A DNA stretch of 33,692 nucleotides from Paenibacillus barengoltzii NBRC 101215. GTDB lineage: Bacteria; Bacillota; Bacilli; Paenibacillales; Paenibacillaceae. Numbering within the stretch: the first letter of the stretch is position 1; every line of letters begins with the position of its first letter. Made by a program: the position numbers and the translations under genes. Under the pieces are notes generated by a model. The model did not search any database, was not told the origin of the DNA, and saw only the letters and a program-made list of their open reading frames with translations. The DNA is taken from NCBI RefSeq assembly GCF_004000745.1, contig NZ_BILV01000067.1, positions 1 through 33,692 on the forward strand, written 5' to 3'. Shown here piece by piece: positions 19,106 through 26,708 of this stretch.

Positions 19106-19135
19106 ATTCTATCCTGTTTCGATGCAGGTTGTAAA
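19106..19135 (-). promoter_or_regulatory. Sigma-A promoter for the riboswitch-yabE transcript
   Basis: Minus strand: TTTACA (19135-19130), 18 bases, TAGAAT (19111-19106). It lies about 65 bases upstream of the aptamer. The adjacent 19140-19250 is A/T-rich, with an AACCA(T/A tract)TGGTT inverted repeat that could end the tatD transcript. Confidence 0.65.
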
Positions 19136-19251
19136 GGAGGAATCAACCACGTTTTTTTAAAAAAATGGTTAAAAAAATGTAATGACCTTGTTTTTGAGGG
19201 TTAAAAAGCATTAATCTTTCCGAAATCCTCTTTATTTCATCCGTTTTGCTC

Positions 19252-20025
19252 TCAAATACTCGGAATTCCAAATCGTTCCAATGCATTTCGGGTGGTAATT
19301 TCCGCGATTTCCTCAAAAGTAACCCCTTTGAGCTCGGCTGCCATTTCCGCAACCAAACGAACATGAGCAGACTCATTTCGTTTACCACGATATGGATGCG
19401 GCGTTAAATAAGGGGAATCCGTTTCGATCAGCAAACGGTCCATCGGCGTCTTGGCCAACACTTCCTTGGGTTGTTTTGCATTTTTAAACGTAATCGGCCC
19501 GCCAAACGACAAATGAAATCCCAAATCTAGACACATTTTGGCAATTTCCCAACTGCCGGAGAAGGAGTGCATCACGCCTCCAACCTCGTTGGCCTTCTCT
19601 TCCCGAAGGATGCGAACCACGTCTTCGTGAGCGTCCCGATTATGAATGGAAATCGGCATACCTAAGCTGCGAGCCAGTCCAATTTGCTGGCGAAAAACCT
19701 TATGTTGAACGTCCTTAGGGGACGTATCCCAATAATAATCCAGCCCAATTTCTCCGATGGCGACGACCTTTTCATGCTTGCACAATTCTGCAATCCAGTC
19801 CAAATCGCCCTCTTGCATCGTAATCGCGTCTTGCGGATGCCATCCGACCGCGGCATAAATGAAGTCATAGGTCTCTGCCAGCTTCATGGTCGAAGGGATT
19901 GTCTCACGGTTAAATCCGATGTTGATCATCCGCGTAACCCCTTGTTCCACAGCGCGCGCGATCACTTCCTCGCGGTCCTCGTCAAATTGGGGAGCATCCA
20001 AATGCGTATGCGTATCAAATAACAT
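19252..20025 (-). CDS. tatD: TatD-family metal-dependent deoxyribonuclease
   Basis: The protein has 257 residues from the ATG at 20025, 12 bases after AGGAGG. The metal-binding HxH lies in MLFDTHTHLDAPQFD; further ligands are in VVAIGEIGLDYYWD, MPISIHNRDAHEDV, MHSFSGSWEIA and LLIETDSPYLTPHPYRGKRN. It is a TIM-barrel hydrolase (B. subtilis YabD). An ATG four codons upstream touches the ribosome binding site and is less likely. The gene follows the HD-domain gene by 16 bases, so the two form an operon. In B. subtilis, metS comes before it. Confidence 0.96.
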   Translation of the reverse strand: MLFDTHTHLDAPQFDEDREEVIARAVEQGVTRMINIGFNRETIPSTMKLAETYDFIYAAVGWHPQDAITMQEGDLDWIAELCKHEKVVAIGEIGLDYYWDTSPKDVQHKVFRQQIGLARSLGMPISIHNRDAHEDVVRILREEKANEVGGVMHSFSGSWEIAKMCLDLGFHLSFGGPITFKNAKQPKEVLAKTPMDRLLIETDSPYLTPHPYRGKRNESAHVRLVAEMAAELKGVTFEEIAEITTRNALERFGIPSI

Positions 20026-20041
20026 AAACCTTGTCATCCTC

Positions 20042-21331
20042 CTATTTCCGTTGCTCGAAAATGCGGGCTACCGGGCGAGGCAGCCGATCCATTACAGCAC
20101 ACAATTTATTATCCGGATAGTACAAATGCGTCTTCCCGCGGTGTAATCCGCTGATTGATCGTACGATATCCGAGACTTCCGAAATTTCCCGCAGCCGCTC
20201 CTGCCGGTCCAACAACAAAATTTGCTTCTGCCGAACCCCGCCGTCCGGACGGAACACATCATACGGCAGATCCGTCGGAAAATCAATTTCCATGTCGTAT
20301 TCAGGTTCAAGCCCGACTTGTCTGAAGGCGTTCCGAATCTCGTCCAGCATTTCCAGCTCCGGTGAATCTAATTCTACATATTTATACAGCTTACGATTCA
20401 AAAACCGAGAACATAAATCGCTTAACCGCTCGTCGTCTTCTCTCGTCCACTGCATGAAGGTCGTTTGCATCAGCGCCTCGTCCAGCTGCAAATAATCGGT
20501 TACGCTGATATCCCCATGAAATAAGTTCGGCAACGGATGCGGCAAGAAGCAAAAAGAATGCCCGCTTCGGTATAATTCCTTAGCCCGACGCAAAATTTGC
20601 CGGAGAATGATCTCCGAGCTCCGCGTCACCGGGTGGAAATAGACCTGCCAATACATCTGATACCGCGACATCAAATAGTCTTCCACCGCATGCATCCCCG
20701 ATTCTTTGACAACAACCCGCCCTTGAAAAGGTCGAAGCATCCGCAGAATTCGGTCCATGTCAATCGTCCCGTAGTTTACGCCGGTAAAATAAGCATCCCG
20801 CAGCAAATAATCCATCCGATCCGCATCCAGCGGGCTAGACACCAAATTCACCACAATCGGATTGTCATAATCCTTCCGGATCACCGCAGCCACCTTGTCC
20901 GGAAAATCCGGAGAAATCTCGCGCAGGACGTTCCCCACCTCGGTTTCCCCCAAGAGGATTTTGCAGGTCCAATCCTCATGATGCATTTGAAAAGCTTCTT
21001 CTATAGAATGGGAAAACGGACCATGCCCCAGGTCATGCAGCAGCGCCGCACACAAAGCTACCAATTTCTCACTGCGGGGCCAATCGGTGTAGCCGCTTCG
21101 TTCAAACTGCGAAATAATCCGCCGCGTAATCTCGTAAACGCCAAGCGAATGGGAAAAACGGCTATGCTCGGCGCCATGAAAGGTCAAATACGATGTTCCA
21201 AGCTGACGAATCCGGCGAAGCCGCTGGAATTCCGGCGTATTAATGAGCGACCAGATCACTTCGTCCTGTACATGAATATAATTATGTACGGGGTCTTTGA
21301 ACACTTTTTCTTCGCTAAGCCAACGATGCAT
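20042..21331 (-). CDS. HD-domain phosphohydrolase, SAMHD1/dGTPase-like (YwfO family)
   Basis: The start is the ATG at 21331 behind AAAGGAGTG, giving 429 residues. The N-terminus FKDPVHNYIHVQDEVIWSLI, then FQRLRRIRQLGTSYL, GAEHSRFSHSLGVYEITRRI and LCAALLHDLGHGPFSHSIEE show the HD-type metal site (H...HD...D) of the SAMHD1/dNTPase-like group; the closest known relative by pattern is B. subtilis YwfO. A later LDADRMDYLLRDAYFTGVNY is also typical. The substrate is probably a dNTP or another nucleotide, but this is not shown. It is divergent from abrB, and the space between them carries Spo0A-box-like sites. B. subtilis has metS at this place. Confidence 0.9.
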   Translation of the reverse strand: MHRWLSEEKVFKDPVHNYIHVQDEVIWSLINTPEFQRLRRIRQLGTSYLTFHGAEHSRFSHSLGVYEITRRIISQFERSGYTDWPRSEKLVALCAALLHDLGHGPFSHSIEEAFQMHHEDWTCKILLGETEVGNVLREISPDFPDKVAAVIRKDYDNPIVVNLVSSPLDADRMDYLLRDAYFTGVNYGTIDMDRILRMLRPFQGRVVVKESGMHAVEDYLMSRYQMYWQVYFHPVTRSSEIILRQILRRAKELYRSGHSFCFLPHPLPNLFHGDISVTDYLQLDEALMQTTFMQWTREDDERLSDLCSRFLNRKLYKYVELDSPELEMLDEIRNAFRQVGLEPEYDMEIDFPTDLPYDVFRPDGGVRQKQILLLDRQERLREISEVSDIVRSISGLHRGKTHLYYPDNKLCAVMDRLPRPVARIFEQRK

Positions 21332-21389
21332 GAACCAACACTCCTTTTTCATAAAATTTGGCGGGTCACCGCGTGGAGACGACAAGATA

Positions 21390-21406
21390 TGTCGAATTGT
21401 GTCGTA
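21390..21406. promoter_or_regulatory. Tandem Spo0A-box-like heptamers before the HD-domain gene
   Basis: TGTCGAA at 21390-21396 and TGTCGTA at 21400-21406 are spaced 10 bases apart, one helical turn. The 0A-box core is TGTCGAA (TTGTCGAA). The pair lies 60-75 bases upstream of the HD-gene ATG. Confidence 0.5.
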
Positions 21407-21432
21407 AAATGACCGGATGACGATTTCCAAAA

Positions 21433-21444
21433 TGTCGAATTATA
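21433..21444. promoter_or_regulatory. 0A-box-like heptamer touching a possible -10 of the HD-domain gene
   Basis: TGTCGAA at 21433-21439 abuts a minus-strand TATAAT at 21444-21439. No clear -35 is visible at 17-18 bases, so the promoter itself is weakly supported. Confidence 0.4.
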
Positions 21445-21535
21445 GATCATTGTGAACTTGCTAGATTCCGTAAAGGTTCTCGGAGTTGTGTATCCGAATT
21501 TTTTAGAAATAATGTTGAACTATACCATAAATAGG

Positions 21536-21564
21536 TTGACTAATCTGGCAATGGTTGGTATTAT
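21536..21564 (+). promoter_or_regulatory. Sigma-A promoter for abrB
   Basis: TTGACT (21536-21541), exactly 17 bases, TATTAT (21559-21564). It lies about 70 bases upstream of the abrB start. Confidence 0.8.
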
Positions 21565-21587
21565 AAAAATCAGAAAAGATAGAATGA

Positions 21588-21603
21588 TGTCGAATAATGA
21601 CAA
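21588..21603. promoter_or_regulatory. Tandem Spo0A boxes downstream of the abrB promoter
   Basis: TGTCGAA (21588-21594) followed 10 bases later by TGACAA (21598-21603). In B. subtilis, Spo0A~P represses abrB by binding tandem 0A boxes just downstream of its promoters, in nearly the same arrangement. Confidence 0.7.
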
Positions 21604-21635
21604 TTCCAAATTATAGCGAGAGGGGCAATCATCCT

Positions 21636-21890
21636 ATGATGAAATCCACAGGTATTGTAAGAAAAGTAGACGAATTAGGCCGTGTTGTCATTCCAATTGA
21701 ATTGCGCCGCACTCTGGGGATCGGAGAAAAAGATGCGCTCGAAATTTATGTAGACGGTGAACGGATTATGCTCAAGAAATATGAGCCGGCTTGCATCTTC
21801 TGCGGTAATGCGGAGAACGTAACTTACTTTAAAGGCAAAATTGTTTGCCATGAATGCATTACGGAGCTTCCGACCCCTGTGACAAATTAA
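21636..21890 (+). CDS. abrB: Transition-state regulator AbrB with a four-cysteine C-terminal segment
   Basis: The protein has 84 residues from the ATG at 21636 (a second ATG follows directly). Residues 1-50 are the AbrB swapped-hairpin domain (MKSTGIVRKVDELGRVVIPI and ELRRTLGIGEKDALEIYVDG), nearly identical to B. subtilis AbrB there. The C-terminal part differs: C53xxC56 and C71xxC74 form a likely zinc ribbon in place of the B. subtilis multimerisation segment. AbrB represses post-exponential genes until Spo0A~P shuts it off. It is the only gene on the plus strand in the conserved block. The ribosome binding site is GAGAGGGG at rather long spacing. Confidence 0.93.
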   Translation: MMKSTGIVRKVDELGRVVIPIELRRTLGIGEKDALEIYVDGERIMLKKYEPACIFCGNAENVTYFKGKIVCHECITELPTPVTN

Positions 21891-21951
21891 GAAATATAGT
21901 ATATAATAGATTTACTGAAACTGTTAATTCTAACCTTTTTCATATCTCCTT

Positions 21952-21997
21952 GGCGCCTTCCTAGGCTTGAACCCGGCTTAGCGAAGGCCCCTTTTTT
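21952..21997 (+). terminator. Rho-independent terminator after abrB
   Basis: GGCGCCTTC pairs with GAAGGCCCC around a loop of about 22 bases (with a partial inner TAGGCTTG/CCGGCTTA), followed by six T. It separates the convergent abrB and rsmI genes. Confidence 0.85.
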
Positions 21998-22040
21998 GGC
22001 CGAATTGGATAATATTTCATGATTTCGGAGAGAAGTGGGG

Positions 22041-22940
22041 CTACAATAATTGATTGTAGATATCCCGCTTTGCAACCCCCCGGTCGGCCGCAGTTTTTTT
22101 CATGGCTTCCTTCCGCGACAGCCCTTCTTCCGTTTCGTAATGCCGGACATGCTCCTCCACCGTTAGCGCTTGCCACCAGGCATCCCGCTTCTCCTTCACT
22201 TGGTCGGGATGTGCCCCTTCCACAACGAGGCAATATTCACCCAGCGGCGGATGCTCCTGCAGCCAAGCCAGGCAATCGTGAATCGTCCCCCGAGCCATTT
22301 CCTCATAACGCTTGGTTAATTCTCTCGCCAATACGATTCGCCGATCTCCCCAAACCTCGAGAAGGGACTCCAGCGTTTTGATCAATCGATGCGGCGATTC
22401 GTACAGCAACATCGTTCCCTCTTGATCCTCCAACGACTTCAACAACCGTTCCCGCTCTTTATGATCTCTTGGCAAAAATCCAAGGAACGTAAATCGATCC
22501 GTTGGCAAACCGGAAACGATGAGCGCCGATAATGCAGCATTCGCTCCGGGCACCGGAACGACTGCGATACCCGCCTCTAGCGCCAGCTTCACGAGATCAC
22601 TTCCGGGGTCGGAAATCGCCGGCAGACCGGCATCGCTGACTAGCGCTAAATTTTTTCCTTCTATTATAAAGCGGATCAATTCTGGGCCACTGGCGGCCTT
22701 ATTATGTTCGTGATAACTCAGCAATTTACCTGGAGAGATGTCGAAATGCGTTAACAGCTTGCGCGTCTGCCGCGTATCCTCCGCCGCGATAATGTCCACC
22801 TCTTGCAAGGTGCGCACGGCCCGGTAGGTCATATCCTCCAAATTCCCGATAGGCGTGCCAACCAGGAACAACTTGCCGTTTCCTGCTGGGGTGGTGTCCC
22901 TCGCAGCATTTTCAAAGCTCTTCTGTACTTGAACGTTCAT
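22041..22940 (-). CDS. rsmI: 16S rRNA 2'-O-ribose C1402 methyltransferase RsmI
   Basis: The protein has 299 residues. GKLFLVGTPIGNLEDMTYRA, AAEDTRQTRKLLTHFDI, ALVSDAGLPAISDPGSDLVK and PVPGANAALSALIVSGLPTD are the tetrapyrrole-methylase-fold motifs of RsmI (B. subtilis YabC). It overlaps the end of trmN by 4 bases and lies opposite abrB, as in B. subtilis. A short N-terminal extension of about 20 residues precedes the conserved start; an alternative start inside it is possible but no better ribosome binding site is seen. Confidence 0.96.
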   Translation of the reverse strand: MNVQVQKSFENAARDTTPAGNGKLFLVGTPIGNLEDMTYRAVRTLQEVDIIAAEDTRQTRKLLTHFDISPGKLLSYHEHNKAASGPELIRFIIEGKNLALVSDAGLPAISDPGSDLVKLALEAGIAVVPVPGANAALSALIVSGLPTDRFTFLGFLPRDHKERERLLKSLEDQEGTMLLYESPHRLIKTLESLLEVWGDRRIVLARELTKRYEEMARGTIHDCLAWLQEHPPLGEYCLVVEGAHPDQVKEKRDAWWQALTVEEHVRHYETEEGLSRKEAMKKTAADRGVAKRDIYNQLL

Positions 22941-23692
22941 GCTCTACCCTCTTTTGGCCCGTAATAGATATTCATGATTTCTTCGCAGTATTCCCCGTTT
23001 TCATTATATACGATCAATGGCGGCAGTACCCGCACATCCGGCTTGCCGTCTCGCAGCGCCTCGATCAGCACCATGTTCGCTTCCGCTCCCGCTCTTGGAT
23101 GCACAAACCGGATCACCTTCGGCTCTAGTCGATATTGGCGCAGCAACGTCATAATTTCCCCTAATCGCTGCGGTCTGTGAACCATCGACACCTTGCCACC
23201 GGGCCGAACCAGCCGCATCGATGCAGCCGCCACTTCCTCCAAACTACAGTGAATTTCATGCCTAGCGATCGCCTGATACGAATTCAGCTTCGCCTCGCCG
23301 CTGGTCACCGGCATATACGGCGGGTTTACCGTAATGGCATCGTACGCCCCGTGCCCCGTCACCTTCACCAGCTCACGTAAATCCCCTTCGCGAATTTCGA
23401 TCCGGTGTGTCAGCCCGTTCATTTCTACACTGCGGCGAGCCATACCAGCAAGCCGCGGCTGGATCTCGATCCCCTCGATCTTCGCTTCCGTCCGCGTGGA
23501 GAGCAGCAACGGGATTACCCCATTGCCGGTGCATAGATCAAGAATTTTGCCGTATTTGGGAACTGGTGCGAACCGTGCCAACAACACGGCATCCATCGAG
23601 AAGCTAAACACCTCGTCGCTTTGAATGATATGTAAATCATGGGTCAGCAGGTCGTCAATCCGTTCCTGCTCATAAATAGGTACTTGGTTCAT
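22937..23692 (-). CDS. tRNA1(Val)-adenine N6-methyltransferase-like protein (YabB)
   Basis: The start is the ATG at 23692 behind AGGATGGAG, giving 251 residues. Motifs: IIQSDEVFSFSMDAVLLARF, the SAM site ILDLCTGNGVIPLLLS, and the catalytic NPPY in AITVNPPYMPVTSG. This is the TrmN6/YfiC group; the target base is inferred from E. coli and not shown for this clade. It is translationally coupled to rsmI. The GIY-YIG gene yazA, which lies between them in B. subtilis, is missing. A terminator separates it from yabA. Confidence 0.93.
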   Translation of the reverse strand: MNQVPIYEQERIDDLLTHDLHIIQSDEVFSFSMDAVLLARFAPVPKYGKILDLCTGNGVIPLLLSTRTEAKIEGIEIQPRLAGMARRSVEMNGLTHRIEIREGDLRELVKVTGHGAYDAITVNPPYMPVTSGEAKLNSYQAIARHEIHCSLEEVAAASMRLVRPGGKVSMVHRPQRLGEIMTLLRQYRLEPKVIRFVHPRAGAEANMVLIEALRDGKPDVRVLPPLIVYNENGEYCEEIMNIYYGPKEGRA

Positions 23693-23728
23693 TGATTTGG
23701 AACTCCATCCTTTTTGTAGCCTAAATTT

Positions 23729-23758
23729 AAAAAAAACCGCAGGGACACCCCCACGGTT
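23729..23758 (-). terminator. Rho-independent terminator after yabA
   Basis: Minus strand: AACCGTGGGGG, short loop, CCCTGCGGTT, then a run of T. It begins inside or just after the yabA stop. Confidence 0.88.
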
Positions 23759-23760
23759 CA

Positions 23761-24132
23761 TTATTTATTCAAAAACGACAAGCAGAACAGGCAGTCACCT
23801 TCGGTGCGCAGATGCCCGTAATAAACATTGCAAATATGAAAGCCCTCATGATAAAGACGTGCTAAGTTATCGTAGCCTTCACCGACGACGTCAATCGCTT
23901 CTTTGCCAGCCGGAACCGGACTATCGGTTCTGACCGACGCCGGCATGGGCAGCGGCCCTTCGGTGCTCTCCCGCTTTAATATTTTGCGCAGCTGTTCATT
24001 CTCAAGGCGAAGCCGCTGGTTCTCTTCCACCAGCTTCTTGACCTCCAACATGAGGCTGCTCAAATCGCCGTGTACTTTTCCCATTTGCGTTTCCAGCGCC
24101 TGCATACTTGTGAAAATGTCCTTGTTCTCCAA
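23761..24132 (-). CDS. yabA: Replication-initiation control protein YabA
   Basis: The protein has 123 residues from a TTG start behind GGGGTGGG. Residues 1-60 form a leucine-rich coiled coil for tetramer formation. A Pro-rich linker follows, and then the C-terminal zinc domain with H99, C101, C114 and C117 (FHICNVYYG, and DCLFCLSFL). YabA binds DnaA and the DnaN clamp and holds back re-initiation. It follows ricT as in B. subtilis. Confidence 0.96.
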   Translation of the reverse strand: MENKDIFTSMQALETQMGKVHGDLSSLMLEVKKLVEENQRLRLENEQLRKILKRESTEGPLPMPASVRTDSPVPAGKEAIDVVGEGYDNLARLYHEGFHICNVYYGHLRTEGDCLFCLSFLNK

Positions 24133-24182
24133 GTTCCCACCCCAGAGTCATCTCTAGAATCTATCTTGAAAAAGATCTTCTT

Positions 24183-24983
24183 TTATTTCAGGACGACATC
24201 GTCCAGCGGAAGCTCCTTCACTTTCCCAATTTCGAACAACTGTACATGTACGGTGCGGCTGCCGGCGTTGAGTCCAACGACCTTACCGTCACCCAGCGAA
24301 GTAACGACGATTTTGCCTACGGATGGAAGTTCTTCTTTGGTGCTTTCGTAGTTGTCATGCTCGAACTTCAGACAGCACATCAGACGACCGCATAATCCTG
24401 AGATTTTCGTAGGGTTCAGTGACAAGCTTTGGTCCTTCGCCATCTTGATCGATACCGGCTCAAAATCCCCCAACCAAGAGGAACAGCAGAGCACGCGTCC
24501 GCAGGGGCCGATCCCGCCAAGCATCTTGGCTTCGTCCCGCACGCCGATCTGTCTCAGCTCAATCCGGGTCCGGAAGATACTGGCCAGATCCTTCACCAAC
24601 TCGCGAAAATCCACACGGCCTTCTGCCGTAAAGTAGAAGATGATTTTATTGCGGTCAAACGTAAATTCCACGTCGACCAGCTTCATTTTCAAATCATGAT
24701 CTTTAATTTTATTTAAACATGTGACAAAGGCATTCTTTGCCGCAAGCTTGTTCTCCTCGACAACTCGGGCGTCGGCTTCATCGGCGATCCGAATGACCTT
24801 CTTCAGCGGAAGGACGACATCGGATTCTCCAACCTTCTTCTTGCCGACCACCACTTTCCCATATTCGATCCCCCGAGCAGTCTCAACAATAACGTGTTGA
24901 TCTTTCTCTACCGGGAGGTCCAACGGATCGAAATAATAGATTTTGCCCGCCTTCTTAAAGCGGACGCCCACTACAGTATACAA
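24183..24983 (-). CDS. ricT: RicT/YaaT, PSP1-domain protein of the Ric (Y) complex
   Basis: The protein has 266 residues from a TTG start behind GAGGGGG. VGVRFKKAGKIYYFDP, DVEFTFDRNKIIFYFTAEGR and GGIGPCGRVLCC, then the second Cys cluster SGLCGRLMCCLKFE match YaaT/RicT, which holds Fe-S clusters together with RicA and RicF. The Ric complex affects RNase Y-dependent mRNA maturation and the phosphorelay to Spo0A. The 150 bases between it and holB hold no gene that I can see. Confidence 0.96.
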   Translation of the reverse strand: MYTVVGVRFKKAGKIYYFDPLDLPVEKDQHVIVETARGIEYGKVVVGKKKVGESDVVLPLKKVIRIADEADARVVEENKLAAKNAFVTCLNKIKDHDLKMKLVDVEFTFDRNKIIFYFTAEGRVDFRELVKDLASIFRTRIELRQIGVRDEAKMLGGIGPCGRVLCCSSWLGDFEPVSIKMAKDQSLSLNPTKISGLCGRLMCCLKFEHDNYESTKEELPSVGKIVVTSLGDGKVVGLNAGSRTVHVQLFEIGKVKELPLDDVVLK

Positions 24984-25135
24984 AAACTAACCCCCTCGTA
25001 TAGCTCTACAAGACTGGCGAACCGCAACTCACGAAAGCAGCGCGATCCAAAGAAACTATTACATTCCCTGCTCTTTCAGGGGAGAAAGTTTCATGCGAAG
25101 TCATAACGACCTGGTGTCTCATCTAGGTGCAGGTC

Positions 25136-26116
25136 TTACCGTTGTCCATCCACGGCAATCAAAAACTGCTCTACGCAGAGATTGGCATTCATATGCTGCC
25201 GCAGCTTCTTCTTGCTCTCTGCAGCCAGCGCCATGGCCTCAATCCACTGTTCTGCACTGCGGCTGGTACAATGTTGATTGATAAACTGAAGCTCATCTAT
25301 GAAAACGATTTGATCATGTTTATGATAGAGCGCATGGATCATATCTTTGAACCACAAATGGAAAAGGCTGAACAGCATGTCCAAATGATCGGTCAACCCG
25401 GATTTGAACAATACCTGCTGCGCCGTAATTAATGGAGAGCCGCCACGGCCTGCGATCTCCTTTCCTAATTGTAACACTACGTTTCGAACTTCTGCAAACC
25501 AATTCTGCTGGATTAAATCACGGCATGGACCCAGTCCTGCCGCGAGATGAACGGCACTTCGAGCCAAGGTTGTCGAAAATCCCTCGTTCGCCAATATCTG
25601 GAGCATCGTCTCCGGATTCACCGGAGAGAATGGAACCCATTGGGCGCGCGATTGAATTGTAGGGAGCAAAGCTCGTCCATTATCCGACAGCAGAATTGCT
25701 ACGGCCGGAGATGGCGGTTCCTCCAGAAATTTGAGCAAGCTGTTGGCCGCTTGCACTGTCATTTTTTCGGCTTCGTCAATAATATAAGCCTTAGGATTCC
25801 CGCTCTCCGAACGGTAAGAGAAAATCCGCTGCAGATCGCGGATTTGTTCGATTTTAATCGTTGCCCCGTCGGGCTTGATTGTAAACAAATCGGGATGATT
25901 GCCATGCAGTACCTTCCGGCACTCCAGACACTCCCCGCAAGCATCGTCTCCGCCTCGTGTGCAGAACAACGCCTGGACGAAGGCCATGGCCATTTCCATC
26001 TGCCCGCTTCCAGGCGGTCCACTAAATATATAGGCATGGGAGATTTCCTGGCGCCGCAGACTGCTTTGCAGCAATTGTTTGGCCGTCTCCTGCCCAATGA
26101 TCTCTTGAAATGACAT
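25136..26116 (-). CDS. holB: DNA polymerase III clamp-loader subunit delta'
   Basis: The protein has 326 residues. The AAA+ fold is clear: AYIFSGPPGSGQMEMAMAF, a four-Cys zinc module (FC-x8-C-x2-C-x2-C near 52-66), AYIIDEAEKMTVQAANSLLK and FLEEPPSPAVAILLS. Two motifs differ from ATP-binding loader subunits: the Walker A Lys is Gln (GSGQ) and the SRC motif is SRA. This agrees with delta' being a stator that does not hydrolyse ATP. It lies between ricT and yaaR as in B. subtilis. Confidence 0.95.
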   Translation of the reverse strand: MSFQEIIGQETAKQLLQSSLRRQEISHAYIFSGPPGSGQMEMAMAFVQALFCTRGGDDACGECLECRKVLHGNHPDLFTIKPDGATIKIEQIRDLQRIFSYRSESGNPKAYIIDEAEKMTVQAANSLLKFLEEPPSPAVAILLSDNGRALLPTIQSRAQWVPFSPVNPETMLQILANEGFSTTLARSAVHLAAGLGPCRDLIQQNWFAEVRNVVLQLGKEIAGRGGSPLITAQQVLFKSGLTDHLDMLFSLFHLWFKDMIHALYHKHDQIVFIDELQFINQHCTSRSAEQWIEAMALAAESKKKLRQHMNANLCVEQFLIAVDGQR

Positions 26117-26140
26117 CTCTTCTGCCTCGTCCTTTCAAAG

Positions 26141-26593
26141 CTAGAAAACCAGATTAATCAGCATGCCGCGGATCTCGCCGATCTTTTGCAACAGCTCGAT
26201 CTTGCCTTGCTCCGTCTCCAGCAATTCGTCTGCCATCGCCAGCAGCGCAGCATCCACTTCATCAAGAAGCTTATAACGCTTCCCACGGCCGCGGCGGTCC
26301 CAGCCTCTGGATTCTTTGATGCCCACACCCCGCCGAACCGTATCCTCGAGAAACCGCTTGACCATCATCCGGTACGCCTTCAGCTCCCGAACGGTCATGG
26401 ACCGGGCAAGCCGGTCCCCTTGCATTTGAATCTCCTTAAATCTCCGGTTCAATTCTTCTTGGGTCGCCTGCTGCCCATGCCGCTGCATGACGTCGGCGAA
26501 GCTTTTCGACTGTACCGGCTTGGCAGGGCTGTCACTCACCCCCAAGCCGCTTTTGAGCGGCCGGTATCCCGGATCAATTTTCAAAGCGTCCAC
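26141..26593 (-). CDS. YaaR family protein (DUF327)
   Basis: The protein has up to 150 residues. The start is GTG at 26593 or TTG at 26584; both lie next to AGGCGGTGG and cannot be told apart by sequence. SFADVMQRHGQQATQEELNR, then TVRELKAYRMMVKRFLEDTV and YKLLDEVDAALLAMADELLE mark the DUF327/YaaR family. It is a mostly helical, soluble protein of unknown function. The gene lies between darA and holB as in B. subtilis, but here a repeat element separates it from darA. Confidence 0.92.
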   Translation of the reverse strand: MDALKIDPGYRPLKSGLGVSDSPAKPVQSKSFADVMQRHGQQATQEELNRRFKEIQMQGDRLARSMTVRELKAYRMMVKRFLEDTVRRGVGIKESRGWDRRGRGKRYKLLDEVDAALLAMADELLETEQGKIELLQKIGEIRGMLINLVF

Positions 26594-26635
26594 CGCCTAT
26601 AATTGAATAGATAGAATGAATGTACGATAACATCG

Positions 26636-26676
26636 AAGCCTCGAATCGGCTTCTAGTAATTCCCTCGTGAAGGGAA
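26636..26676. repeat. Two short inverted repeats upstream of yaaR
   Basis: GAAGCCTCGAATCGGCTTC (26636-26654) and TTCCCTCGTGAAGGGAA (26660-26676) can each form a hairpin in the yaaR leader on the minus strand. A T tract follows on the plus strand, where no gene ends. The role is unclear. Confidence 0.5.
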
Positions 26677-26708
26677 GATCACTTTTTTTGATTTCTTTAT
26701 GATGAAGA

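Noticed and set aside
18390..19250. Relic of metS or a T-box leader before tatD/yabE
   Set aside because: No coding remnant and no T-box core; the conserved blocks match the c-di-AMP riboswitch.
20597..21412. 271-residue plus-strand open frame
   Set aside because: Antisense to the HD-domain gene; His/Arg/Pro-rich shadow sequence.
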